A stretch of 64,000 bases of DNA from Beta vulgaris subsp. vulgaris (Eukaryota; Streptophyta; Magnoliopsida; Caryophyllales; Amaranthaceae). The stretch spans positions 33,114,950-33,178,949 of the forward strand of contig NC_079205.1 in NCBI RefSeq assembly GCF_026745355.1, in the 5' to 3' direction. This document shows positions 21,787 to 32,600 of this stretch, in pieces. The notes under the pieces are model-generated. The model did no database searches. It was not told the DNA's origin and saw nothing but the letters and a program-made list of their open reading frames with translations. Numbering within the stretch: the first letter of the stretch is position 1; every line of letters starts with the position of its first letter. A program made the translations under genes and the position numbers.

Positions 21787-22415
21787 TGTTACGTAGTACG
21801 AAACTAGTAATTAAATATCACAACTCCCAAAGATAGGTTCTAAAACTAGATACTTGTGCAACAATGATTGGCTCGAATCCCGGTGCAAACTTCTGACCAG
21901 CAACCTGCAAAAAAGGGACCCACCCTGGAGGTTTGGGTGGTATTTCCCCCTCCGATGCTTAAGTCAGATATCAGGATGTAAAGGAACTTTTAGAGAGAGA
22001 AAGTAGAGAGAGAGAGAAGAATTTATGACAGAGTAACAGTACTATGCTCTGAAAAACGTACCTTTCACCCTGAAATCAAGGATTATTTATACTGTTTGAA
22101 ATGACTGTTGTACCTTGATGTCACCCTAATTTGGGAGCATCTGATTGGCTAAGCAATAATATCAGGACACGTGGCAAGCGCTGATTGTTTAGTACATTTT
22201 ACCTTTTAGGAATAACAGGCTTTACTTCAGTGGGCCTAAGTACAATTTTAGGGCCATTAGGGAGCTTTTCAGTACACCATTTCCTCAGGAAGGTGTACTT
22301 TAGCCCACAGAACTTGCAGGCCTTTGTTCTTTCCTTGGCCTAAACAGATGCCACATGTAGGGTTGAGGTAGCGCCACGTGTCACCAGGGTAGCCGTTGAT
22401 TTTTAGGCTACAACA
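21787..22415 (-). repeat. RE2 5' LTR
   Basis: A 629-bp LTR that pairs with 10048-10675. The minus strand holds a TATA box (TATAAATAATCC, near 22080-22091) with G-box/ABRE cores (cacgtggc near 22168 and gccacgtgtc near 22372) upstream of it. The target duplication acacc follows at 22416-22420. Confidence 0.92.
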
Positions 22416-22420
22416 ACACC

Positions 22421-23400
22421 TAATCTTAGCCATCTTGAATCTAGATAGGTAATCTTCCACAAACTTCCCTAACTTTTATTGGATTTTGGCCAGATCATTT
22501 AGGGTCACTCCTAGTTAAGTGCATGCAAAATGATATGTAAATTACACCTGCATGTCCTGCTAGGAATGAATAGAATTGGGTGGTAAATTGGTGTGCCACT
22601 AAAAAGCAGTCTTAGTAAGAGACATAGAAAACATTCTAAGTTTTAAGAAATTGTTGTCAGTTGCTTCTCTATACTGAAATTGAACCTAACTCATTGTTCT
22701 TCAGCATAAACTCTATCATCTCCAGAGAACAGAGTAAAGTCATGTATCTTAAAAGTTTCAAGAAATGGATTTGCCCTATCAATCCACTAAGGGTAAGGTT
22801 TTTGACCTATTTGCCTTTGATTTCTCCTAGAGGCATCACCCACTAATCTTTGAACTAGTGTCTCAACTTGCGCTGCAATGGATCTTGCCTTCTCGGATAC
22901 CCCATATTCCCATATCCCATGTTTCCTACATGATCATATGCAGGATTAGGATTACGGTTGAGAGATTGATTTTGATAACCTATCATTGGAATTTTCTAAT
23001 TGTGCATGAAGGTATAATTGGATTCTTCTTATGCCATCTGTGGAGGTGGTGTGCTTCCATTTGTGGGCACCCCTTGATAATAAGCACCAGTTGCTTGAGT
23101 AAATGGAGCTTAGGTCTGACTAAACCCTGGAATATTTCCATAATAAGGAGTACCAACTATTTAGCCATGAGTCATGTATGCATATGGTGTACTATTGTTG
23201 TTTGCAATAAAAGTACCTTGCCTCTGTCTCCTTGTGATGATCCTGCTTAGTGTGTGTTTTCACCAACTTGTCCACCACCCATGGAAAGCAAAGGTTGATA
23301 ATGTTATGACGCTTGGTGCCAGCCTGGCTCCACGCCTGCTATTATTCCATCACTTCTCCTAAGATTTCCATGATTACCCTATCCATGGCTCATGAGTATT
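22421..23400 (-). pseudogene. RE4 Ty3/gypsy gag, N-terminal half
   Basis: On the minus strand a Gln/Pro/Tyr-rich region (TPYYGNIPGFSQT, FTQATGAYYQGVPTNGS) at about 23180-23050 is followed by a capsid-like stretch. That stretch has PYPEWIDR-like and FKIHDFTLFSGDD words and ends VEDYLSRFKMAKIRC next to the RE2 LTR. Several stops and small frameshifts are present. The continuation is at 10042-9494 across RE2. Protein family: capsid precursor of a Ty3/gypsy element. Confidence 0.65.
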
Positions 23401-23559
23401 GCCCTTGTTTGATGCACATGAGAGGAAGTTTGTGGATCTCTTGAGATAATTGGACCGCTAGTTATAAGATGAGAAAAATGTAGCCTTGGTGGATAACCTA
23501 TTGGATGAATGTCTGGCGTTGTGCCACAACTTTCACTTGCTCTATCTAAAGGAACCTCT

Positions 23560-24640
23560 TCTAAGGCTTTAACTATAAGCACAAGAGGACACTCCTCCGC
23601 CACCACCAGACCACCTCCTAATAAGACAGAGACAGAACTGAGGTTTGAGAAACTCGAGCAATTGATCCAGTTAATCCTTGCAGCGAAGGTCAGGCTCATG
23701 GCCATGACATTATTGATCCTGAATTGAGGGAAAACTCCCTAAAAAGGTAACATAGGGTAACCTCCCAAAATTCAAGGGAGTTGAAGACCAAGAGGACCAC
23801 TTGAAAGCTTTCTCCATCTCTATGCCTCTCAAATGCATGAGCAAGGACCAGTTTTCTTATGTTTTTCCTTTAACCTTGGATGCACATGCATCCAAATGGT
23901 TCAGATTATTAAACAAAGCTAATCAAATGATTGGGACTACGTTAGAGAAGAGTTCTACAAACAATACATATACAATACTCACCCATTAGCCTTTGTGAGT
24001 TGGAATTAACTAAACAGAATTCCAACAAAGTTTTCGTCACCTTCCTTAAAAGATGGAGGGAAAAAGCTTCACAAATGACTAATAGGCCATCTCAAGAGGA
24101 TCAAGTCTGACCGGTGATTTGCAACCTGTAGCCTAAGTATGGGGATCATATCAAGTTCCAACCCATATAGTCTTTAACAAAGCTTTATAAGGTATGTCTG
24201 CTGATTGAAGAAGAGGTACATGTCAGCAAGAACAAGGGTTCCAATAAGAATAACTCTTTCAAGTGGAGTAATAACAACCCTAATACTTCTAAAAGCAACA
24301 ACATCAACACCTTTTAACTACTGATAAGAGAGGTCATCAAGGACCTCAAAGGACATTCACTCCATTGGGCATGAATCTGGAAGAAGCCTTCCACTAGGCT
24401 TCATGCAAAAGGAGCACTTCAGCCTATCGGCGCTACTACGGACCCTCCTTCTAAGAAAAGATCCAGTAAATGGAATCACAATGCCTACTGCAAGTACCAT
24501 CAGGTGAACGGACATATGACATCACAATGCTGGACTTAAAGCATCATCTATAGGATTTGGTTGAAGACGGTAGATTACCAATTTTGCCCACAGCAAAAGT
24601 CGGTAATATTGGCAACCCCTTGGGATGTTTTCTAAATAAT
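23560..24640 (+). pseudogene. RE3 gag
   Basis: Capsid-type sequence is spread over frames: DHLKAFSISMPLKCMSKDQF, LTLDAHASKWFRLLNKANQ, then after stops LELTKQNSNKVFVTFLKRWR and SQMTNRPSQEDQV. It is followed by a knuckle-like CKYHQVNGHMTSQC and LKHHLQDLVEDGRLP. These resemble Ogre-type gags. Multiple stops and frameshifts make it a pseudogene. Confidence 0.65.
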
Positions 24641-25440
24641 GTCGGTGCATGGTCATTTAGCGCTCATTTTCCAGGTTGAGTCGGAGAGTCCATCCCCTGT
24701 CTTTCATTCCCTTGTGGTCAAGTCCATGTCATTTAGATTTTTATTATTTATTTCTAATAAGCCTTGTTCTATTTATTTCTAATTAATAAAATAATTGCAT
24801 TTTTGTTTTCGTTGGTCTTCTATCATTTTATTTATGCTTCTAATTCAATGATGAAACATAAATCACCTAATGAACTTGAGTAATAATAATAAAAGGAGAT
24901 CTGAAATAAAAAATGATAAAATAAAGAGGACATTCAAGAGTTATTTCCCCCTTCCTTCCATTAACATTCATAAGCCATCCACATACAACCAAGGAAAAGC
25001 AAAAACACTTTAAACCATCATCTCTATTAGCCAAATAGCCTTTCAATTCAAAGCTCCATCCTTCAATCCTTCGAATACCCTAAACAAAACTTGTGTGCAA
25101 GACTTACTATAAAAAAAATCAATGTCAGGCAAAAATAAATAAAATAAAAAAGTAAAAGAAAAATTCAAAGTGCGAAAAAAGAAGAAGACAAATGCAAAAC
25201 AAAATGCACAAGACAAAAAGAAAAGAGTGCTAAAAGAAAGAGCCAAAGGCAAAAAGAAATAAGAAGTCAAGCTAGGGGCTTGGACACAATTTTTACCCCT
25301 CATTCAAATTCTTCAACCCATCAAAACCTTAGCCTATATAATTCAAATCCATGATCCTACCTTAGCTTATCCAATTAAATCTTCAGCAAACCTAAAGCCT
25401 TTAACCTTTAAACCTTTCATCAACCCTAACTCCTTCTTCA
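24641..25440. other. RE3 untranslated spacer
   Basis: No gene seen. AT-rich sequence with purine-rich stretches (about 25120-25270, caaaaagaaaagagtgc-like) follows the gag without any pol homology. Confidence 0.5.
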
Positions 25441-25455
25441 AGGTATGTCCAAGCC

Positions 25456-25489
25456 CCCTAGGTTGAAAACCCGAAAGGGCAACCTAGGG
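25456..25489 (+). other. GNRA-capped stem-loop in RE3
   Basis: Bases 25456-25465 pair with 25480-25489 (10 bp). An AAAA bulge lies on the 5' side (25466-25469), then CCC-GGG closes a GAAA loop (25473-25476). It is followed by caaaag. The same architecture occurs at 59913-59942 and 60022-60050 in the Athila element. Confidence 0.75.
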
Positions 25490-26466
25490 CAAAAGTTAGG
25501 ACACAAAAAAATATAAAATAAAAAAGAGAAATCATATCTTGAACTACGAATGGTCTGATTCCGCAAGGATACGTAGGAATCCTCATCTCGTGGTATGACC
25601 GCTTCAATGAAATCAAATTAATCAATTTTTAATTATTTGATTTTCTAGAGTTCAGGAACATAATCTATTTCTAGATCTTGACATAGACTCAAGTCTGCAC
25701 CTAGCCTCCTCAAAGACTTTCCCACCTACATTCATTTAATCACAAATTCAAACTTTTAATTTTTCAATCTAAACACTCCTTTTCCCCGAAGGACTCTCTG
25801 ACAATTCCATGGTCTCTGGCGATATCTGACTTTGCCTGTATCAACTCCTCAAAGAAGAATCCTTAGCGAACAACTTCCAACCTTCAAGACAGATCAGTTA
25901 CATTTCAATATCAGATCAAGTACATTTCAATTAAGGCTCAAACCTAATTCAAGGCAAGCTCACCCAAAGTGAGGGCTTCCTATATATGTAATGGTGCCAC
26001 CAAGTAGAATCAAACTCCCGAAGAGTTGCAATCCGTGAACCTCGTTTACGGACCCCAATAAATTATTTACTAAAGACGATTTTTGAAAATCATTCTATCT
26101 ATTTCTGATCATTCTATCATTATGCACATATCCTAGTCTTGCATAATCCTGACCTTGCATGACGTGTCACCCCTTAGCTTTGCACAACATAATCCTTGCA
26201 TATCATCTCATGCATCATTAGAGAGTCTAAGTTTGCATTATTGCATCATCAAGTGCTTTGTCTGAGTTATTTGCACCTATCTGCTAACATCTTCTTCTGC
26301 AGGTAATCAAATTGCTTTTAGTTCATGTCCTGTATACTAAATTTATTTTGCAGAGACCGACGTATATAGATCAGTTCTAAATTGTAGAGCGTTTAAATTC
26401 GTTCTCTGTCCCGACACCGTATACTTTGACTATCGGTTTCCTGAACCTCAGTCAAGTGGGGGATTC

Positions 26467-27200
26467 TGTAAACACATAATCGTGTCTCCCCATTTAAGGA
26501 TCCAATAATGAAACATACCGCGATATTAGTTGGCGTGACCCAACAGAAGAGCAATCTAAAGAACCATTCCAAAATTATGTTCTAAAATGATATTTTAAAG
26601 CCCAATTAATTGTTCATGATGATTAATTGTATTTTTAGCCCATAAAATGTTTTAAATCCATTTTAAGAGCTCAATTAATTATTTATTATTTTAATGAATA
26701 TTTTCATAATGCTTTTATCAAAATATCATATTTTTAATCCGTAAAGTTCGATTCCCGAATTTTAGGGATAAAAAGTATCTTCAAAAGACGCGCAGAATCA
26801 AAAGCGAATATGCTGGAATATACTAGAATATGCGCCCTATGCGGCGGGTGCGCTCAGCGCGCCACGTGTGTCCATTGCATTTGCCAAAACTCGTCAGGCG
26901 AGCTAATGAACGTCTGACAGGTGGACTTGTGACGCACACATAGTCTTGCGTCTGACGCAAGTCCCGTGTCAAACGCAACACTTTCTTTTTTCCTGCTTTT
27001 CAAAAATGCGTCTACACATGTTAAAATCTGATTGGGTTTACTACATAAGGCACACCAATGTGTGCCTGACGCCTGGCGCAGGGCTTGTGAGAGGCGCAGG
27101 GCTTGTGAGAGGCGCACGCCTCTCTTCGTCTATATATACTCGTGATTTCATGAATTACGGATGGCTTTTCATTTATTTTTACAAATACACAAGGTTATGA
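26467..27200 (+). repeat. RE3 3' LTR, start and promoter region
   Basis: TGTAAACACA follows the polypurine tract at once. A TATA-like tatatatac lies at 27131-27139, after palindromic words (cttgcgtctgacgcaag near 26944; gagaggcgcacgcctctc near 27107) and a direct repeat of gcgcagggcttgtgagag (27075-27112). The 3' end of the LTR could not be placed. Confidence 0.5.
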
Positions 27201-27879
27201 ATATGTCTGCCAATTATTTTAGAACATGAATTTTCAAACATTAGAACATGAAATAACAAATTTTAGACCATGAAATCCAACCTAATAAAATCGAACTTCA
27301 AAAATTTTGACAAAGAATTCGTTAAACTTGGTAAGAACCTCTTTTGAGTTCATGTCACTTCGCTCATTTATATATGAACTTTGTTGAATTTTATCTTGAA
27401 TTTGGTTGAGTTTATTTGAGGAGAGAGAATGGATCTTCTTGAGTAGTGAAAATGGTCATCTTGAGAAAATATAACAAACATGAATTAACTCTAAATAAGT
27501 TGAATCCATTATGAAAAATTTCGTTGCACTTGTAAAAAACTTGATGGAAGTTGAACTTGGAGCTTCAACTAAGTCCACTTGAAGAAGGTATTCTTGAGGA
27601 GAGATAATTAGTTTTTTAGAGCAGAGAGAGATGAAGTAAATTCGTTATTAATGAATGCAAGCTAAAAAGATTGAATTTCATAAATTTAATGAAAAATTTA
27701 GTAATATTTGTGAAGAACTAGGTTAAATTTGAGTTTAAAACTTTAATGGAGTCTTTTTGAGAAGAAAACATAATTAAGAACATATCACTTAATTTATAGA
27801 ACATAGGATGTGTTCTCACATAATAAAGTGTTCTCATATATAAGAGGTGTTGTCATAAGAGCCTTCCCATATATATATA
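27201..27879. other. AT-rich region, no gene
   Basis: No coding region recognised. The sequence may be the remainder of the RE3 LTR. Words such as ttgaagttgaacttggagc and gaggagaga recur loosely. Confidence 0.4.
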
Positions 27880-28461
27880 CTAGAATTTTTTGCACGCGAT
27901 GTGTGCTTGAATTTTTTTCGAAACAAAAACTCGATTTTCTTCAGCATAAGAGTCAAAATTTGAACATTAAATATACGAAGTATAATTGTTTTTAGTTGCA
28001 AAATTTAATTGGTTTAGTTTCTGTCACTTAAGTCTCTCACCATTCTTTTTTTTTTTTTTTCAAAGTTAAATTCTATAAACAAAATAGAAATTTTTTTGAA
28101 TTTATTTATAATTTCTAATATTATAATTTTTTAGTTGATTTTTGAATTAAGTACAGTACTTCATAAGTTGTTAAGAAAGTGGAAACTTTGATTTCAAGTC
28201 AATTTTTTCATAGGTTGTAGTTTGTAAGTGAATTTTTAAGTTTTTATGAAATTTCCTCATTTTAGTGATTTGCATAACGTAAATTATGCAATTTTATGAT
28301 TTTAGTTGACTTGTGAGTGATTGTTATAATTATATTTTTGGTATTTTTGTTTGAAGCCCCCTTGGATTTGTAAGTGAATTTGTAATTTAGAATGGGAAGG
28401 GGGTAACATAGTCTTTTCTTTTGGGGACACTATAGCTCCCCCTTTTCTTATATAATATAGA
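27880..28461 (-). mobile_element. Non-autonomous Helitron
   Basis: On the minus strand the element starts TCTATATTATATAAG at 28461 after an A. It ends in CTAG at 27880 before a T, the A-T insertion preference of Helitrons. A short hairpin (GCACAC-ATC-GCGTGC, with one G-T pair) lies about 10 nt before the CTAG end, as expected. At 582 bp, with no Rep/helicase, it is non-autonomous. There is no target duplication, also as expected. Confidence 0.7.
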
Positions 28462-28689
28462 TATGTTGTACTTTCATTCTTGAATGATATTTTACATAAA
28501 CCTTTTTACCTTGATAATTAATCGCTATTATATAATAGAAAAAGATAGGTCCAAATATATGTAAAAGTTTCATTATATGTAGGAAACACTATAAAAAAGT
28601 AAATAATTTTTTTCCTTGTCTAACTTCTAAATTCTAATTTCACTACAAATACACCTCTATTTTTTATCATGACCCACCATTAATTGCGA

Positions 28690-29034
28690 ATGGTTCTTGA
28701 GAATAGTGATTTGTAAGTAAATGCTTTTGTATGTATTGACGTTCTCGGTTATTAGTTTTAGTTTGTATATTAATTTTAAGTTTTAATAAAGTTTACCGAT
28801 TATTTGAGTGACTTGCATGATTTTCATAACGTGATTTTGTCAATTGTATGAGTGATTTGTAAAGTTTCTTTTTTTAAGTAATTTGTGAGTAAGTGTTGTA
28901 AATTATTTTCGGTAGTTTTCTTTGAGTGTCGATTTTGATTTTGACATTCCTTTTGTAATTTAGAAAGGGAAGGGGGGCAAAATAGGCATTTCAAAAAAGG
29001 ACACCATTGCTCCCCTTTCCTTATATAATAGAGA
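28690..29034 (-). mobile_element. Second, diverged Helitron copy, 5' part
   Basis: The minus strand starts TCTCTATTATATAAGG at 29034, preceded by A. The sequence that follows parallels the neighbouring Helitron: a ggaaggggg block near 28966 matching one near 28399, then gtgatttg and cataacgt words. No CTAG-type 3' end was found, so the left limit is approximate. Confidence 0.5.
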
Positions 29035-29037
29035 TAT

Positions 29038-29644
29038 ATGAAAAATGGTAAGGAAGTAATAGTAATTTTAACTAAAGAGAAAAAGAAAGTAAGCATAAAG
29101 ATATGGTCCTAACCCCAAAAAAAAATGGGTAAAGCATTTAAGATATCCCAAAAATATAATAGTAAAGTGTCATAAGACAGAAAAAACTTGGCATAACGAA
29201 AACATTCTTGCAAAATCTAATATTGTTGGCAATACAACTTAATTAACAACGCCACAAGGGTGCCACACTGCCACTTATAATATGGTATCAAATCTCGTCT
29301 ATATCACTACATCGGTTCATTCTAAGCACCCAAAATAAAAATTAAATAATATTTAATTTAATAGGCTGCAAAAAGAAAAAAAAAATACATATAATTTTTC
29401 GCCTCAAGTTGTAAATTGTAAGTGTAAAAGTCTCTTTGGAGTTGCAAAATCTATTAAAAATACAGAACCCACATATGCAGCTAAGACTAAGAGCCATGAA
29501 TTAAGAGCATGCTCCACTATACAGCCTCATTTTTAACACAGGTAACCACAAATTACTAGTGATAAAAAAAAAAAGTACACAATTTAAAGGGGGAAGAAAG
29601 ATCAATTAGAACAAAAATTATCCTCGACCCCAGGGAATGCACAA
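29038..29644 (-). other. 3' flank of the kinase gene
   Basis: No further gene seen. The minus strand downstream of the kinase stop is T-rich and includes the likely 3' UTR. A definite polyadenylation signal was not assigned. Confidence 0.5.
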
Positions 29645-32600
29645 CTAAAGCTTCAGTGCTTCTCTCAACCCAATGTTGAAATTGCTCTCTTGATCCTTTT
29701 TACCTGGAGCTGGTCTCGGATTTCCACTTTGCATCATTGCGACGAACTCATTGTAGTCAATACGCCCATCCTACAGTTGAATGGTTACAACATATCCCAT
29801 TAGACACTGATTACAGTTCAGCTCAAAATGGTAGTATCAAATGGCATATAATCCTAAGACATCATACATTGAGATTGCAAAAGAACATGTTACTTACATT
29901 ATCTTGATCAGCGTCTCTAATCATTTCCTCCAACCGTGCATCTTGCATTCCGAACTCTTCGCAGGCTTGCTGCAGCTCATCTGCAGTAATATAACCACTT
30001 CCGTCCTTGTCAAAGTAATTAAATGCCGCAAATAAATTATCATGTTTGTCAATTTTGTTCAGATGTAATGTTGCAGCGATGAACTCTCCATAATCAATTG
30101 TTCCACTGTTATCAACATCAGCCTGTGACATGAGATTGTAGAAAACATTAGAAACAACATTGAAAGAGACAAGTCATCCACCAATTGAAACGTAGTTCTA
30201 TAGAATTCAAACCCTAAAATATTAAAAAAATTACTAATTTTAGTTTATATTATCCTACGCGATCTGTCAGACTTACCCTACTTATCTGCATCATCAGCTA
30301 GCCAACCCATATATACAGTAAAAAAATGTGTATATATTCAATAGTTCCATATAGTAGAGTCAGAAAATTCATTGAAATGTCACTTGACAAAGTATAAATA
30401 AATGGTGGATTGCCGGAGCATGTTTTTTATCTGACTAGCCTTGAGTGCAGCCAACTCTCCCATAACTGTCATGTCCGCGGCAAAGATGCATAGTGCACCT
30501 AGGAAAATGTCCTTTACCTCAAAATAAAAACGGACACATAGACCTTAGGAATTTCCAACTTGCACATGCTATAGTGATTTGAAATGCCTACACCTATGAG
30601 GTTACATCACACAAATATGTGTTAAGCACACACATAGAAAGTTAGGCTCTTCCAGAAGCAATACACTCAGTACTCACAACAGGAACACAGTAAACGGATA
30701 GGGTATTCAAGGAGAAGGGGGAAGGAAGAAGGGAGAAGGGAGAAGGGCAAAACAGAGTTCTGATGTTTCGTTGGGGAAGGGCAGAGCGAAATATCAGGAT
30801 TCATTTTCCTTCCCTCTTCAATGAAATAAATTCATTCCAAGTTGGAATTATCTGAAAGAAAAATCCTATCTTCCCTCTCCTCCCCTCTTCTTTACCCTCT
30901 TCTTTCATCCCTTCCCCCTCCTTCCATATCCAAACACACTACACGTATCTGAAAATTCACTCTTCCTAGTTTTAGCAAAAGTAACTGAACTTCTTTAGTT
31001 TAGATGACAATCATATGCATAAAAACACCATAACAAGATGTAACAGTGCTTTTATTGTAGTTTACAAGCAGGCAGAAAAAGGATATTCCTCCATTGCAAC
31101 AGGTTCTTTAATATGGCAATTCTACAAAACACTGTTTGTGGTTAACCAGGAGCAGCAGCAACGCTCCTAACTCCTAGTACGCTGGCAAAGACTGCTCCTC
31201 AAGTAGATGCAGCCACAGCATGGTAGCATATAAAGGATATACTTCTATGACGATAGCCAGGTCTAACTGTTTCACCAAATGTTTCTCCTAGAACAAATGA
31301 AAGGTACCACCGTCCCATCATCCTTCATTAAGCTAAGACACAGGTTTTCATATATATCAAATTGATACTTACTGCTTGCATAAGATCATATATTTCAGAC
31401 TCCTTGAGGTTTGCACCAGCCTTCTCAAGTCCAACCTTGAGTTCCTCGTAAGTGATTTGGCCACTATTGTCCGTGTCTATCATTTTGAACATCTCTTTGA
31501 GGCCTGCAATTTCTTCTTCAGACAGGCAATCTGCAATCACCTGCAAATATACAAATAATCATTTATGACTCGCTTTTTACATTTCAAACAAAAATCAGGT
31601 GTGCTGTTTACTCAGGATGACAAAAACATCATATTACTTCTAACATAAATTGTAGCTGCTGCATAACATTCATCTTGGTAAAGAATTTGTTTTACCATGT
31701 TTAAAACTTACTCTAAGAGCCATTTTCTTGAGTTTATTCATGGCCCTGAACTGCTTCAGACGACTCAAAACAGCAGAATCGAGAGGTTTGTCAGGGGCTA
31801 CACCATCAACCTGCACCCAAGGATGGCCTGCAAGGAATTTGAGTCAAGCATAAGCAAGAAATTTTATTTTACAAGTATTCGACATCTAAAGGAATTTGAA
31901 CTTGATGGACACAAGAAGAAATGAGGGATCATTTTGTTTGCTTTTGACATGAGCTACAGGTTGAGAACAAAACTCATGGATGTAGCGAGGATGGTACCTA
32001 GAACCCCATTTCTGGGAATAAAAAAGTGTGATCAAGAATTCAAAGTATTTATTTAAACAAAATTTAGACAGGGGTAGGGGTGCCAAATATCGGTGTGCAT
32101 CTGCACATCAAGCATATCAAAGCTGGATAATTTGAAAATAAAAGGACTCTATCCTAAAGTGGTCTAAGTGCAAAGGGAAACGGCATTTATAAAGTACTAC
32201 TTCCTCCTTTCTTTTTTTCACTTGCAATGTTTCCTGTTTTAGGAAGTTGCATATTGCTTGCAACATTGACATTTTTGGCAATATATTCTCTCTTTCTCTC
32301 TCGTAACACGTGGGGGTTCTTGTTTATCTCTCCTCTCCTAAATTCTTGTGCCATACTTCAATGCTGCAAGTAAAAAGACAGATGAACTACATCCTAAAAT
32401 TAGACAAGTCTACCCCGCCACCTCATGACTCATATGGTCTAAGGTTCACATCTCTTGATGACTTATTTGACGAAAAACACCTTTATCCTATAACTGCAAT
32501 TTTATAGTTTGTATAATTTGCATGTCCAATTGCAGCAAGAAAGTGACTAAATAAAAATGAACCTAAACTCTAGAAACAAGGAACCTAAGGTGTTTGGAAA

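Larger units (their letters stand above)
10048..22415 (-). mobile_element. Tat-lineage Ty3/gypsy retrotransposon RE2 with antisense gene
   Basis: A 12,368-bp element is bounded by LTRs at 10048-10675 and 21787-22415 and flanked by the 5-bp duplication acacc (10043-10047 and 22416-22420). On the minus strand the order is PBS, gag, protease, RT, RNase H, a second RNase H and integrase. On the plus strand an antisense gene occupies 11096-14343, tail-to-tail with integrase. The second RNase H and antisense ORF are known features of Tat/Retand/Ogre-type elements. The LTRs differ at only a few sites by eye, so insertion is recent. Yet the coding region has stops, frameshifts, an integrase gap and a nested solo LTR. 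Confidence 0.92.
23420..27200 (+). mobile_element. Gag-only LTR retrotransposon RE3 (TR-GAG-like), limits uncertain
   Basis: A plus-strand gag (about 23560-24640) is followed by about 1.8 kb without any pol domain. That stretch ends at a polypurine tract (aagtggggga) and an LTR-like start TGTAAACACA at 26467. The spacer contains gaactacgaatggtctgatt and ggatacgtagg, words I associate with the 3' parts of Ogre/Tat elements, plus a GNRA hairpin. The 5' LTR and LTR end were not found, so both outer limits are approximate. Lack of pol could be original (a non-autonomous form) or a later deletion. Confidence 0.55.

Noticed and set aside
22858..23250. 130-codon plus-strand frame
   Set aside because: Antisense to a gag-like Gln/Pro-rich region on the minus strand that fits RE4 better.
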